Positions 8,830-17,100 of a stretch of DNA of 64,000 nt are shown one piece after another; positions within the stretch are counted from its first letter, which is position 1, and every line of letters starts with the position of its first letter. The stretch covers positions 1-64,000 of the forward strand of contig OZ248430.1 in assembly GCA_965234335.1 (NCBI GenBank). The letters are read 5' to 3'. The notes beneath the pieces are model-generated. The model had not been told where the DNA came from. It did no database searches and worked only from the letters and a program-made list of their open reading frames with translations. Made by a program: the position numbers and the translations under genes. The DNA comes from Leadbetterella lacustris. GTDB lineage: Bacteria; Bacteroidota; Bacteroidia; Cytophagales; Spirosomataceae.

Positions 8830-8997
8830 GATACCTCTGGATTCGGAATTGGCGGAGCCTTTGGAGGTGAAAAAGAAACCGGCGGTGGCCGAGAAAGTGG
8901 CTCAGACGCTTGGAAAGCCTACATGCATCGCCAAACGAATATTATTAACTATGGCAAAACTTTGCCGTTGGCTCAGGGGATTAAGTTTGATTTTTGA
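8830..8997 (+). pseudogene. Displaced 3' end of the aldehyde dehydrogenase gene
   Basis: This start-less fragment encodes the final 51 codons of an ALDH7 gene, with weaker similarity for about five codons upstream. From 8845 it aligns without gaps to 7858-8010 at a constant offset of 987 bases. 16 of 153 bases differ, and 12 of the 15 changed codons are synonymous; the three replacements are Glu to Gly, Arg to His and Thr to Ile. Identity continues six bases past the stop. The mostly silent divergence means both ends evolved under selection in working genes before being brought together, so this is not a recent tandem duplication. Confidence 0.88.
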
Positions 8998-9024
8998 GGG
9001 AAAATGATTGTGATTTATGAGAGT

Positions 9025-9064
9025 CTTAGCAAGTAAAACTTGCTGGATACCGTAATGATGGTGG
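9025..9064 (+). repeat. Island repeat, copy 2 (core)
   Basis: Contains AGCAAGTAAAACTTGCT, a perfect 6-bp inverted repeat with a 5-base loop, then a tail ending in ATGATGGTGG. The core is shared with 9737-9775 and, in weaker form, with 8738-8796 and 10649-10705. All copies have the same orientation. Confidence 0.6.
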
Positions 9065-9090
9065 AAAACTTGCGGTGCTTGTCATTTTTT

Positions 9091-9627
9091 TTAGGTAAAA
9101 TTCTGATTGAAAATACTTTTAAATTCTTTTTCATAATCTTGTTTAAAATTTCTAACACTCCATTTTACCGATAAATATGGTAAAATTAAAAGGCCTAAGA
9201 AGGTGATAGTTGAAAAAAGATATGAGATTAAACCATTTTCTTGGATGGTTGAAAATATATCTACGCCGTTTACAATAAAAAAAACAACTAATGAACCATA
9301 TACAAAAAATAAAAAGTTTTGGGAGCCAAAAATATTTGTATCAATTTTAAGATGACCATCTTGTTCGTGAAAATGTCCAATTGCTTTAGTATGGCTATTG
9401 CTTTCCCCATTAAATTTTACAACTTTTCTTATTTCAAAATTATTTAAATTAATCTGCCCGATAAAATTCTTCTTCTTTGAGAAAAAATCTATGTTTTCAA
9501 ATACTTCTTCTGTTCTTTCCGTTATTACTATTTTATTGAAAAATAAACGAAAATCGTCAATTGTAATATTTTCCAAAATTAAATTGCTATTTTCTATTAG
9601 CTTGACCTTTATTAGTAAGTCTTTCAT
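9091..9627 (-). CDS. Hypothetical membrane protein of the accessory island
   Basis: A 178-residue protein I do not recognise. Residues 1-100 are soluble and beta-rich with many charged residues, and contain an HFHEQDGH stretch. Residues 104-123 and 133-153 are two membrane helices, and a short basic tail follows. This layout resembles small membrane-anchored accessory proteins, but no family is assigned. It lies alone between island repeat copies 2 and 3 on the opposite strand to the aldehyde dehydrogenase gene. AT-rich codon use fits recently acquired DNA. Confidence 0.6.
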   Translation of the reverse strand: MKDLLIKVKLIENSNLILENITIDDFRLFFNKIVITERTEEVFENIDFFSKKKNFIGQINLNNFEIRKVVKFNGESNSHTKAIGHFHEQDGHLKIDTNIFGSQNFLFFVYGSLVVFFIVNGVDIFSTIQENGLISYLFSTITFLGLLILPYLSVKWSVRNFKQDYEKEFKSIFNQNFT

Positions 9628-9736
9628 TTGGGTAAAATAGAGTGCTCTTTTATTATTAATTTAGTTTTTCGGAAATGATATTTTAGTCATAATTTCAGAT
9701 TACGGCTAAGTTCAGGATTTTCATTGGGCTGTAATT

Positions 9737-9775
9737 TTAGCAAGTAAAACTTGTTTGACACTGCAACAATGGTGT
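9737..9775 (+). repeat. Island repeat, copy 3 (core)
   Basis: Shares TTAGCAAGTAAAACTTG exactly with copy 2, then a diverged tail ending AACAATGGTGT. It lies between the hypothetical membrane protein and the small partner of the GNAT-like gene. Confidence 0.6.
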
Positions 9776-9816
9776 AACAATCCTAAATATGGTTTCCCAA
9801 ATATTTAGATTTTTTA

Positions 9817-9987
9817 TCAAACAGTTAAATGTTTTCTACTCTTACTTTTTACTTGGGGTATTTTTAACACAGCTAGCCGTTTTTTATCAGACTTAATGAA
9901 CTCGCTAATTTCATTTTTTTGCTTGTCTGTTAAGGGTTTTCCGTTTATCACGAAGTCTACTCCCTCTGGTTCTTTTATGTATCCCAT
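9817..9987 (-). CDS. 56-residue partner protein of the GNAT-like gene (putative antitoxin)
   Basis: This short gene starts with ATG two bases after the stop of the GNAT-like gene, and ends in TGA. The protein begins MGYIKEPEGVDFVINGKPL, continues with a charged helix (LTDKQKNEISEFIKSDKK), and ends in a basic tail. Small proteins with a similar KEPxGVDF-IN--PLT beginning occur beside GNAT-like proteins in other Bacteroidota as far as I recall, but I cannot name a family. The tight pairing and position in an island make a toxin-antitoxin-like role plausible; it is not shown. Confidence 0.7.
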   Translation of the reverse strand: MGYIKEPEGVDFVINGKPLTDKQKNEISEFIKSDKKRLAVLKIPQVKSKSRKHLTV

Positions 9988-9989
9988 AA

Positions 9990-10520
9990 CTATTCGTTTT
10001 TAAAGTATTTATCAATTAAGATGTTAGCCGCTGATGTATTGATAATCATTAATTGTCCACTAAATGGTATCGCATTTAATGTTTTTTGATAATGTTCTAT
10101 AAGTCTTGTTTTGGCTGTAAATGAAACATAGCCATCGAATCCTTTTTGAAACGAAATTTTACAAACGAATGCTACCAAATTTCCCGCAACGCCTTCGCAG
10201 AGCTTATTTCTTCCTAAATTAAATGGTACATTCTCTAATAAATTCATATATATATGATCTGCATTTACGGTAAAACTCACTAAGCCTTGAATAATATTTG
10301 GGTTGCCACCTATAGTTAACTTATAAACGTCTTTGGTATTATCTTCTAGTTCAGCTTTCCAGTCAAAGTTCCAGCCATTCTTCGAAGTTAATTGATTCAA
10401 GTCGGCTTTTGTTAAAAGTAGAACTTCAGTTCTAAAGCTGTCGCCAGAAACCGTATTTCTGATTGAGTTTGTAAGTGCATCAACCTCAAAATCAAGTTCT
10501 ATATTTTTTCGATGTTTCAC
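9990..10520 (-). CDS. GNAT-fold-like protein of a two-gene island module
   Basis: A 176-residue protein. The C-terminal half looks like an acetyltransferase fold: LCEGVAGNLVAFVCKISFQKGF resembles the acetyl-CoA-binding loop and helix, and IEHYQKTLNA matches the usual YxxLGA-like strand-helix. The classical RxxGxG/A loop is imperfect, so activity is uncertain. The N-terminal part (1-80) is family-specific. It is translationally linked to the 56-residue gene downstream. Such pairs could be GNAT-type toxin-antitoxin systems or a protein-modification module; the first is my preferred inference. Confidence 0.7.
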   Translation of the reverse strand: MKHRKNIELDFEVDALTNSIRNTVSGDSFRTEVLLLTKADLNQLTSKNGWNFDWKAELEDNTKDVYKLTIGGNPNIIQGLVSFTVNADHIYMNLLENVPFNLGRNKLCEGVAGNLVAFVCKISFQKGFDGYVSFTAKTRLIEHYQKTLNAIPFSGQLMIINTSAANILIDKYFKNE

Positions 10521-10555
10521 TTCACGAATTTACTAAAACATCAGCTATTCCGCAA

Positions 10556-10705
10556 GAGTCTTGGTGTTGTTCTAATCGATTGTAAAAGTTTTTTAAACTA
10601 TAATCTTACCAAATTGGGTATTAGGGAATAATGATAGTGCTTTTATTCGATTCTTAATAATTTTCAATAGAAAGTTAAACTTACTAGACAACGCTACGAT
10701 GGTAG
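10556..10705 (+). repeat. Island repeat, copy 4, with remnant of a DUF5615 gene end
   Basis: The first 20 bases, ending in a TAA, match the last codons and stop of the DUF5615 toxin gene with one mismatch. The following 130 bases align with 8663-8796. This looks like the 3' scar of a second, deleted toxin-antitoxin module. No antitoxin or toxin body remains upstream, where the GNAT-like gene now lies. Confidence 0.6.
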
Positions 10706-10716
10706 AACCATCGTAG
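10694..10716. repeat. Perfect 9-bp hairpin at the end of repeat copy 4
   Basis: CTACGATGG and CCATCGTAG pair perfectly around a five-base loop (TAGAA). There is no following T run, so it is not a standard terminator. It may be part of the repeat's original structure, since the other copies end in a related ATGGTG. Confidence 0.6.
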
Positions 10717-10863
10717 AGTGAAACCTACCGCCACGACGAAACCTTAGTTCTGGGTAGAAGTGTTGTTTTTGCCCGATGAAAAGTCGCTTGTGTAAAAAAA
10801 AGTCTTTCTTTTAAAAAGTCGCCTGATGTTGCAAAAAAAGTCAATCAGTAACCCTTGCTATCT
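10717..10863. other. Gene-free end of the island with spaced AAAAGTC words
   Basis: AAAAGTC occurs four times in this stretch, with AGTC starting at 10782, 10801, 10817 and 10839; two copies continue as AAAAGTCGC. Spacing is irregular (19, 16, 22 bases). No open reading frame or known RNA was recognised. Confidence 0.4.
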
Positions 10864-11136
10864 CTAACTACGAGACTTTATCTCTTTAATGATTTTATTC
10901 CCATAAATGATTTTATTTACCAAATAGTAAATCGAATAGAGAACTATACCTGTCAAAATGTAACTAAATTCATCTTTCATGGCATAAACACACCCGAAAA
11001 TGATAATTGCTTCAAAGATAATTGTGATCAATGCATATTGGGTATTTTTGAAAGATGGAATTGTGTTGTCCAATCTCTTTTTCTCAGAATAAAGCTCGTC
11101 CACAGTCATTTCTGATAATTCTTTTTTTGTACTCAT
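10864..11136 (-). CDS. Small two-helix membrane protein
   Basis: A 90-residue protein with a charged N-terminal helix (ELSEMTVDELYSEKKRL), two membrane helices around 40-60 and 62-80, and a basic C-terminal tail. The layout matches small Bacteroidota proteins often given the doubtful name redox-active disulfide protein 2, but only one cysteine is present, so no redox role is supported. ATG at 11136 is chosen. The frame extends to 11229, but that extension lies inside the upstream oxidoreductase gene and is Trp-rich, unlike a real start. It lies 31 bases after the oxidoreductase stop. Confidence 0.6.
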   Translation of the reverse strand: MSTKKELSEMTVDELYSEKKRLDNTIPSFKNTQYALITIIFEAIIIFGCVYAMKDEFSYILTGIVLYSIYYLVNKIIYGNKIIKEIKSRS

Positions 11137-11167
11137 TTTAAATTTGTTTATTTTAAAAAAGTTAAGC

Positions 11168-12286
11168 CTACCCCATCTCCCCAACCAACTCCCTAGCCAA
11201 ATACGGAGCCAAGGCCACACCCATTCCATTCATGCAGACACTGGCCGAAAGATTGGGTTGGATGATTTTGGAAACTGGTGTTTTAGTCTCATTAAAGGCC
11301 ATAATTCCGCTCCATTTTAAGTCTATTTCAAAGTCAAATTCGGGCAGAATCCATTCTTTTAGATATTTCAGTAAAGCCTTTTGAATCAATTCTGTGTGGC
11401 CGAATTGGTCGGTATTTTCGCCTTCAAAGTCTAGATTTCTTCCGCCTCCAAACAATACCCTGTTTCCGACATTTTTGAAATAATAATAGCCTTTGTCAAA
11501 ATGAAAAGTACGGTTAAAGTTCAGTCTTTCAATGGGTTTTGTAATAATCGCTTGCCCACGTCCGGGTTGTATTTTCAGTTCTGGCATAAGAATACTCGTA
11601 AAAGCATTCGTGCAAATACAAACGTGTTGGGCTTCAAACTCTCCAAGGTTTTTGGTTTTGACCAGAGCAGTTTTTTGACTGGCGTCTATGTTTTCAACCT
11701 CGGTTCCGAAGAAAAACTTGACGTCTTGGCTCACCAAGGTTTTGTAAAGGGCATAAAAGAGTTTTCCAGAGTGAATAGAAGCCTCGGCACGGTTGCTTAT
11801 GGCATATCGGAATCCTGCAAATTTGCTTTCTGGAATTATCTGGTTATCCTTATAAAAGTGCTGATTGGCGTTAACTATAGACGATAGTTTTTTGTTCATA
11901 ACTTCCAATTGGTTCAGATTTTCATCAAAAATGCTGGCCTCACTGAAAAGTTCCGTTGCACCGCATGGATTGTAGTCGATCACATCACCGAAATGCTGCT
12001 TGATGATTTGGATTCCCTCAAACCGTTTTTGAGTCATTTCTAAGGTTTTTTTCCAACCGATTTCCTTTACATTTTCTAACAATTCAGAAGGACTCCCGAA
12101 GCAAGCGAAACCCGCATTCTTTGTACTTGCTCCATTGGGCAAGGTCCCTCTTTCAAGGATGGCGATGGCGGCCTCAGGCTTTTGTTTTTGCAGGAAATAG
12201 GCCATCCAAAGTCCCGAAAAACCTGCACCAACTATGAGGTAGTCGTATTTTGGTTTGAAAATATCTTGTTCCCAGTAGCTGAGCAT
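11168..12286 (-). CDS. FAD-dependent oxidoreductase, DAO family
   Basis: A 372-residue flavoprotein of the D-amino-acid oxidase/glycine oxidase fold. The FAD Rossmann loop GAGFSG is at 20-25, followed by an acidic strand end (LERG). GASTKNAGFACFGS is typical of DAO enzymes that oxidise secondary or primary amines. The C-terminal substrate domain contains WSGIMAFNETKTPV and a second flavin-contact region. The substrate cannot be read from sequence. It starts three bases after the GMC oxidoreductase stop, so the two are in one operon. Confidence 0.88.
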   Translation of the reverse strand: MLSYWEQDIFKPKYDYLIVGAGFSGLWMAYFLQKQKPEAAIAILERGTLPNGASTKNAGFACFGSPSELLENVKEIGWKKTLEMTQKRFEGIQIIKQHFGDVIDYNPCGATELFSEASIFDENLNQLEVMNKKLSSIVNANQHFYKDNQIIPESKFAGFRYAISNRAEASIHSGKLFYALYKTLVSQDVKFFFGTEVENIDASQKTALVKTKNLGEFEAQHVCICTNAFTSILMPELKIQPGRGQAIITKPIERLNFNRTFHFDKGYYYFKNVGNRVLFGGGRNLDFEGENTDQFGHTELIQKALLKYLKEWILPEFDFEIDLKWSGIMAFNETKTPVSKIIQPNLSASVCMNGMGVALAPYLARELVGEMG

Positions 12287-12289
12287 GTT

Positions 12290-13975
12290 CTAAATATTTT
12301 GTTTTTTGAGTTCGTTTACCGCAAAATCAGCCGCTCGTGCTGCCAAAGCCATGTAAGTCAAAGAAGGATTCACAGCTGATGAAGACGTCATACAAGCACC
12401 GTCAGTCACAAAGACATTCGGAACACCCCAAACTTGGTTGTTTTTGTTGAGAATGGAGTCTTTAGGTGAATGCCCCATTCGAGCCGTTCCCATCTCATGA
12501 ATACACCTGCCAAATCCTCTGATTTCGTCATAAGGTTTTATGTTTTTGTAGCCTGCGGCCTCAAACATTTCAGCGGCGTCGTTTTTCATGTCCACCCGCA
12601 TTTTGGTTTCGTTTTCTTTGTACTCGGCCGACATTACAAGTAAAGGTATTCCCCATTCGTCTTTTTGGTCTTGGCTTAGATACACCTTGTTGTCTTCGTA
12701 GGGCAATGTTTCTGCAAAAGCCGACAATTCTATTTTCCAAGGGCCAAATTCCGTCATTTTTTTCTTGAAATCAGCTCCGAAATCATCTTTTAAGTCTGGT
12801 TTTGATCTTTCAGAATCGCCTTCATATCCAAATCCACGAAGATAATTGCGTTTTTCGCCACCAATGTTTCTATATCTCGGTATATAAAAAGCGTTGGGTC
12901 TTCTGCCGAATTCTATTGTATCCTCAAATCCCTCAACTTCGGCAGTAGCACCAGCCCCAAAATGGTGGTCCATCAAATAATGACCCAATACGCCGCTGTC
13001 ATTGCCCATGCCGTTCGGAAATCTTTTGGATTTGGAGTTCAGCAAGATTTGTGTAGAGGCCAATGTAGAGGCGTTTAGGAAAAAAGTTTTGGCCAGAAGC
13101 TCCGTTTCTTTTTTGGTGATGTTGTCTATTATTACAACGCCTGTGGCCTTTTGTTTTGCATCGTCGTAAATGATTTCTTTGACAAGGGCGTTGGTAAGAA
13201 TGGTCAGGTTTCCTGTTTTTTTAGCCACAGGTAGCGTTGCGGACTGTGTACTAAAATAGGCTCCAAAAGGACAGCCACGACCGCACATATTTCTGTATTG
13301 GCAACTGCCACGGCCAAGAGCCAGCTGTTCCTCAGTCGGTTGTGTCAAATGTGCTTGACGGGCATGAATGATTTGAGCCCCAAACTTTTTATTCTTTTGC
13401 TGAAAGTCTTTTTCTACGCATGAAAAAGGCATGGGCGGCTGGAATATACCATCCGGTAAATGAGGGATTTTGTCCACATTGCCAGATATTCCGACAAATT
13501 TTTCAACATAGTCATACCACGGTGCGATATCTTTATAACGAATAGGCCAATCGATGGCAATTCCCTCTTTGGCATTGGCTTCAAAGTCTAAGTCTGACAT
13601 TCTCAGGGCTACTCTTCCCCAGGTGATAGATTTTCCGCCCAGTTGGTATCCTCTTATCCAGTCGAACCTTTTGTCCTCACTGTAAGGATGAAGTCGATCC
13701 TTGGTAAAAAAGTCCGCCGAATATTCATTGACTTTATTATACACTCGAGCGGTAATGGGATAATCTTTTAAAAGTTCCGTGGAGGGTTTGCCACGATGGG
13801 GCATTTCCCACGGAGATTTTAAGGCGGTTTTATAATCTACTATATGTTCTACATGCCTTCCTCTTTCTACCAAAAGTACTTTCAAGCCTTTTTTGCATAA
13901 TTCCATGACTGCATATCCTCCTGAAATTCCAGAACCCACTACTATTGCATCAAACACATTTCCTTTTTCCGCCAT
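12290..13975 (-). CDS. GMC family oxidoreductase
   Basis: A 561-residue flavoenzyme of the glucose-methanol-choline family. The FAD loop GSGISG is at 14-19. A Cys-rich segment (GSCQYRNMCGRGCPFG) is typical of the bacterial sugar/polyol-oxidising subgroup. The C-terminal HEMGTARMG carries the probable catalytic His, and SSAVNPSLT the second conserved position. ATG at 13975 is preferred to the TTG at 13987. It is divergent from the SusC gene across a 127-base gap, so it may oxidise a sugar taken up by that system (inference). No gluconate-dehydrogenase small subunit is adjacent. Confidence 0.9.
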   Translation of the reverse strand: MAEKGNVFDAIVVGSGISGGYAVMELCKKGLKVLLVERGRHVEHIVDYKTALKSPWEMPHRGKPSTELLKDYPITARVYNKVNEYSADFFTKDRLHPYSEDKRFDWIRGYQLGGKSITWGRVALRMSDLDFEANAKEGIAIDWPIRYKDIAPWYDYVEKFVGISGNVDKIPHLPDGIFQPPMPFSCVEKDFQQKNKKFGAQIIHARQAHLTQPTEEQLALGRGSCQYRNMCGRGCPFGAYFSTQSATLPVAKKTGNLTILTNALVKEIIYDDAKQKATGVVIIDNITKKETELLAKTFFLNASTLASTQILLNSKSKRFPNGMGNDSGVLGHYLMDHHFGAGATAEVEGFEDTIEFGRRPNAFYIPRYRNIGGEKRNYLRGFGYEGDSERSKPDLKDDFGADFKKKMTEFGPWKIELSAFAETLPYEDNKVYLSQDQKDEWGIPLLVMSAEYKENETKMRVDMKNDAAEMFEAAGYKNIKPYDEIRGFGRCIHEMGTARMGHSPKDSILNKNNQVWGVPNVFVTDGACMTSSSAVNPSLTYMALAARAADFAVNELKKQNI

Positions 13976-14043
13976 TTTGATTATCAATGTATTAATTTAT
14001 TAATATTTTTTATTTCAAATGTTTTTTTTTTCGCTTGAATATT

Positions 14044-14051
14044 TACATTTG
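14044..14051 (+). promoter_or_regulatory. Bacteroidota -7 box for the SusC/SusD operon
   Basis: TACATTTG fits TAnnTTTG. It lies 52 bases before the SusC ATG, in the gap divergent from the GMC oxidoreductase. The T-rich upstream region lacks a clean -33 box. Confidence 0.45.
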
Positions 14052-14102
14052 TATATATTTCATTTTTAAAATTATTTATTAACAATCTTATCTCCTACCA
14101 TT

Positions 14103-17100
14103 ATGCGAAAAAAACTTTTACTTCATTGTGTAAGTAATCAGAAATGGCTAGTATTGGTTCTAGTTTTAGTAACTCATTTAAGTTTTGCCCAAAAGAAAAT
14201 TACGGGAAAAATCCTAGATGGCGATTCCAACTCAGGCCTTCCTGGTGCCACAATTTCTATTAAAGGGCAAACCAAAGGAACTGCTACAGATGTGAATGGT
14301 GCCTTTAGTATAGATGCCAATGCATCGGATGTCCTAGTTATTTCTTCCATTGGTTATTCCACAAAAGAAGTAACCGTAGGCAATCAATCGGTAATCAATG
14401 TTACATTACAGCTTGACTCAAGGGCCTTGAGCGAAGTGGTTGTAACAGGATACGGATCTCAATCAAGAAAAGATATCACTGGAGCCGTGGCTACTGTGGA
14501 TATGAAAGCGGTACTGGCGGTTCCGGCAACAAACTTAGCACAGGCTATCCAAGGTCGAGTAGCTGGTGTGAATGTAGGTACAGACAACTCACCTGGTGGT
14601 GGAGTTATGGTGCGTATCAGAGGATTTGGTACTGTAAACGACAACTCTCCTTTATATGTAATTGATGGAACACCTACTAAAGGAAACTTGAATACCTTGA
14701 ACCTAAACGACATTGAAACCATGCAGGTTTTGAAAGATGCCTCTGCTGCTTCTATTTATGGATCAAGAGCTGGTAATGGTGTAGTAATTATTACAACAAA
14801 AAGAGGAAAGTCTGGCAAACCTACTTTTACGTATGATACTTATTATGCCAATCAGTTGCCAAGAGAAGGATTTGATTTGGCAAACTCTCAGCAATATTTA
14901 GATACGTTTTGGAGATCATTTATTAATGCAAACAATACACTTGTAAACGGAGTTGCCACTCCTAATCCGGGTAGCACTACCCTTAGATATCCATCAAGCG
15001 TACACTTTGGAAATGGAGCAACTCCAGTGATGCCAGATTACATTGTTAGGTCTGGTGGTGTAAACGAAGGAAATCCTTTGGCTGATCCTTCCTTGTATGT
15101 TAGAGATTTATTGAATCCTAGCACTCGTAACTTAATTCAAAAAACTAATAAGGTTGGAACAAATTGGTTTGATGAGGCATTTCAGCCTGCCATGATGCAA
15201 AATCACCAAATTGGAGTTTCAGGGGCTACCGAAGCAGCTAGATATTCGATGTCTCTTAACTACTTTGACCAGCCTGGTATAATGATACACACAGGTTATA
15301 AGAGATACTCATTAAGAGCAAATACTGAATTTAATGTGAATAAAAGAGTAAGGATTGGTGAAAACATCCAAGTGGCTTATGACGAAACTGTGCAGCAGCG
15401 AAACGGTAATCAAACTGAGAACAATCCCATTTCATTTATTTATCGTCAGCAGCCATTTATCCCTGTATACGATATAAAGGGCAATTGGGGAGGTACCTAC
15501 AGTGCCGGTTTGGATAATTCAAGAAACCCTATTGCTGATTTATATACTCAGAAGGATAACAAACTGAAGAATGCAAGATTTTTTGGCAATGCGTACATGG
15601 AAGTTGACATCCTTAAGAATCTTACTGCAAGGAGTCAGTTTGGAATGGACTATAACCAGTTTAACGTAAGGAATTTCTTCCCTGTAGATATTCAAAATGC
15701 TGAAAATGCTGCCAACAATAGCTTTAGCCAAACTAACGCATTTGATTGGACTTGGACTTGGTACAATACTTTGACATATAATAAGTCATTCATGGATGAC
15801 AAGCTTAAGTTTAACTTAATAGCAGGTACCGAATCTATTAAAAATTATAGAGAGTTTTTTTCTGCATCAAGGATTCGTTTTGCTAGTGACGACTTAGAAA
15901 ACAGATATTTAGATGGTGGTTTTGCAGGTACGGGTAGTCAAACCAATAGTGGTTCTGCGGATAACTGGAGTTTGGCTTCTGAATTTGCGAAAGCTAATTT
16001 TAATTTAAGCGATAAGTATCTATTAGATTTAACTGTTCGTCGTGACCGTTCTTCTCGTTTTGCACCAGCATTTAGGACGGCAATTTTCCCTGCCTTCTCG
16101 GCGGGATGGAGAATTTCTAACGAATCGTTTATGAAAGACTTAACATGGCTTACGGATTTAAAATTACGTGCTGGTTATGGACAAACGGGTAACCAAGAAA
16201 TTGGAAACTATAATGCTTTTGCTATTTTTGGAACAAACGTAGTACAAAACTTTTATGATCTTGGTGGTACTAGAAACAACCCTCTACAAGGTTATGACCG
16301 TACACAGTTTAGCAATCCAAACGCTAAATGGGAAAGCACAGAATCAATTGATTTAGGTTTTGATGCCGTTTTATTGAAGGGTAAAGTAGATTTATCATTT
16401 GACTGGTTTAATAGAACTACAAGCGATATGCTTTTCCCGGTAGAAGTTCAAAGAAGCCAAGGATTTGCAATTTCTCCTTTCCAAAATATCGGAGAAATGA
16501 GAAACAAAGGAATAGAACTAGGAATTAACTACAATGGTAAAGCCATGAATGGGGATTTATCCTACTCCATTGGAGGACAATTTTCAACCTATAGAAATGA
16601 GGTTTTGAAAACAGATGGAAACGCAAGTACGCAGTATTTTGGTTTTACTACTAGATTACCGGCTATGAGTGTTACACAGGCTGGCTTTCCAATAGCTTCG
16701 TTTTTTGGCTACCATATTGACGGTTTCATTCAAACTGACGAGGAAGGGGCAAGACTTCCTTCACAGTTTGGAGGTGGTATTAACAACAAAGCTGGTAATT
16801 TCAAATTTAGAGATGTAAACGGTGATGGAAGAATAACAGCGGCGGACAGAGAAGTAATCGGTAGCCCTCACCCTGATTTTACTTACGGAATTAACGCAAC
16901 AGTTAGTTACAAGGCATTTAGACTAGACTTATTTGGACAGGGAGTTCAAGGAAATCAGATATTCAATTATGTGAGATATTGGACAGATTTCCCAACATTT
17001 GCAGGGAATAGATCTATTCGTATGGTTACACAGTCATGGGAGCCAGGAAAAGCAGATGCTAAATTGCCAATTCTTCGTTCTAACGATAATATAAGTAACC

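Noticed and set aside
8643..10716. An integron-like cassette array, suggested by repeats between gene units.
   Set aside because: No integron integrase, no attC core sites, and gene orientations are mixed; the repeats are reported without that label.
11137..11229. N-terminal extension of the 90-residue membrane protein.
   Set aside because: It lies within the upstream oxidoreductase gene and would add a Trp-rich stretch; ATG at 11136 gives a normal small membrane protein.
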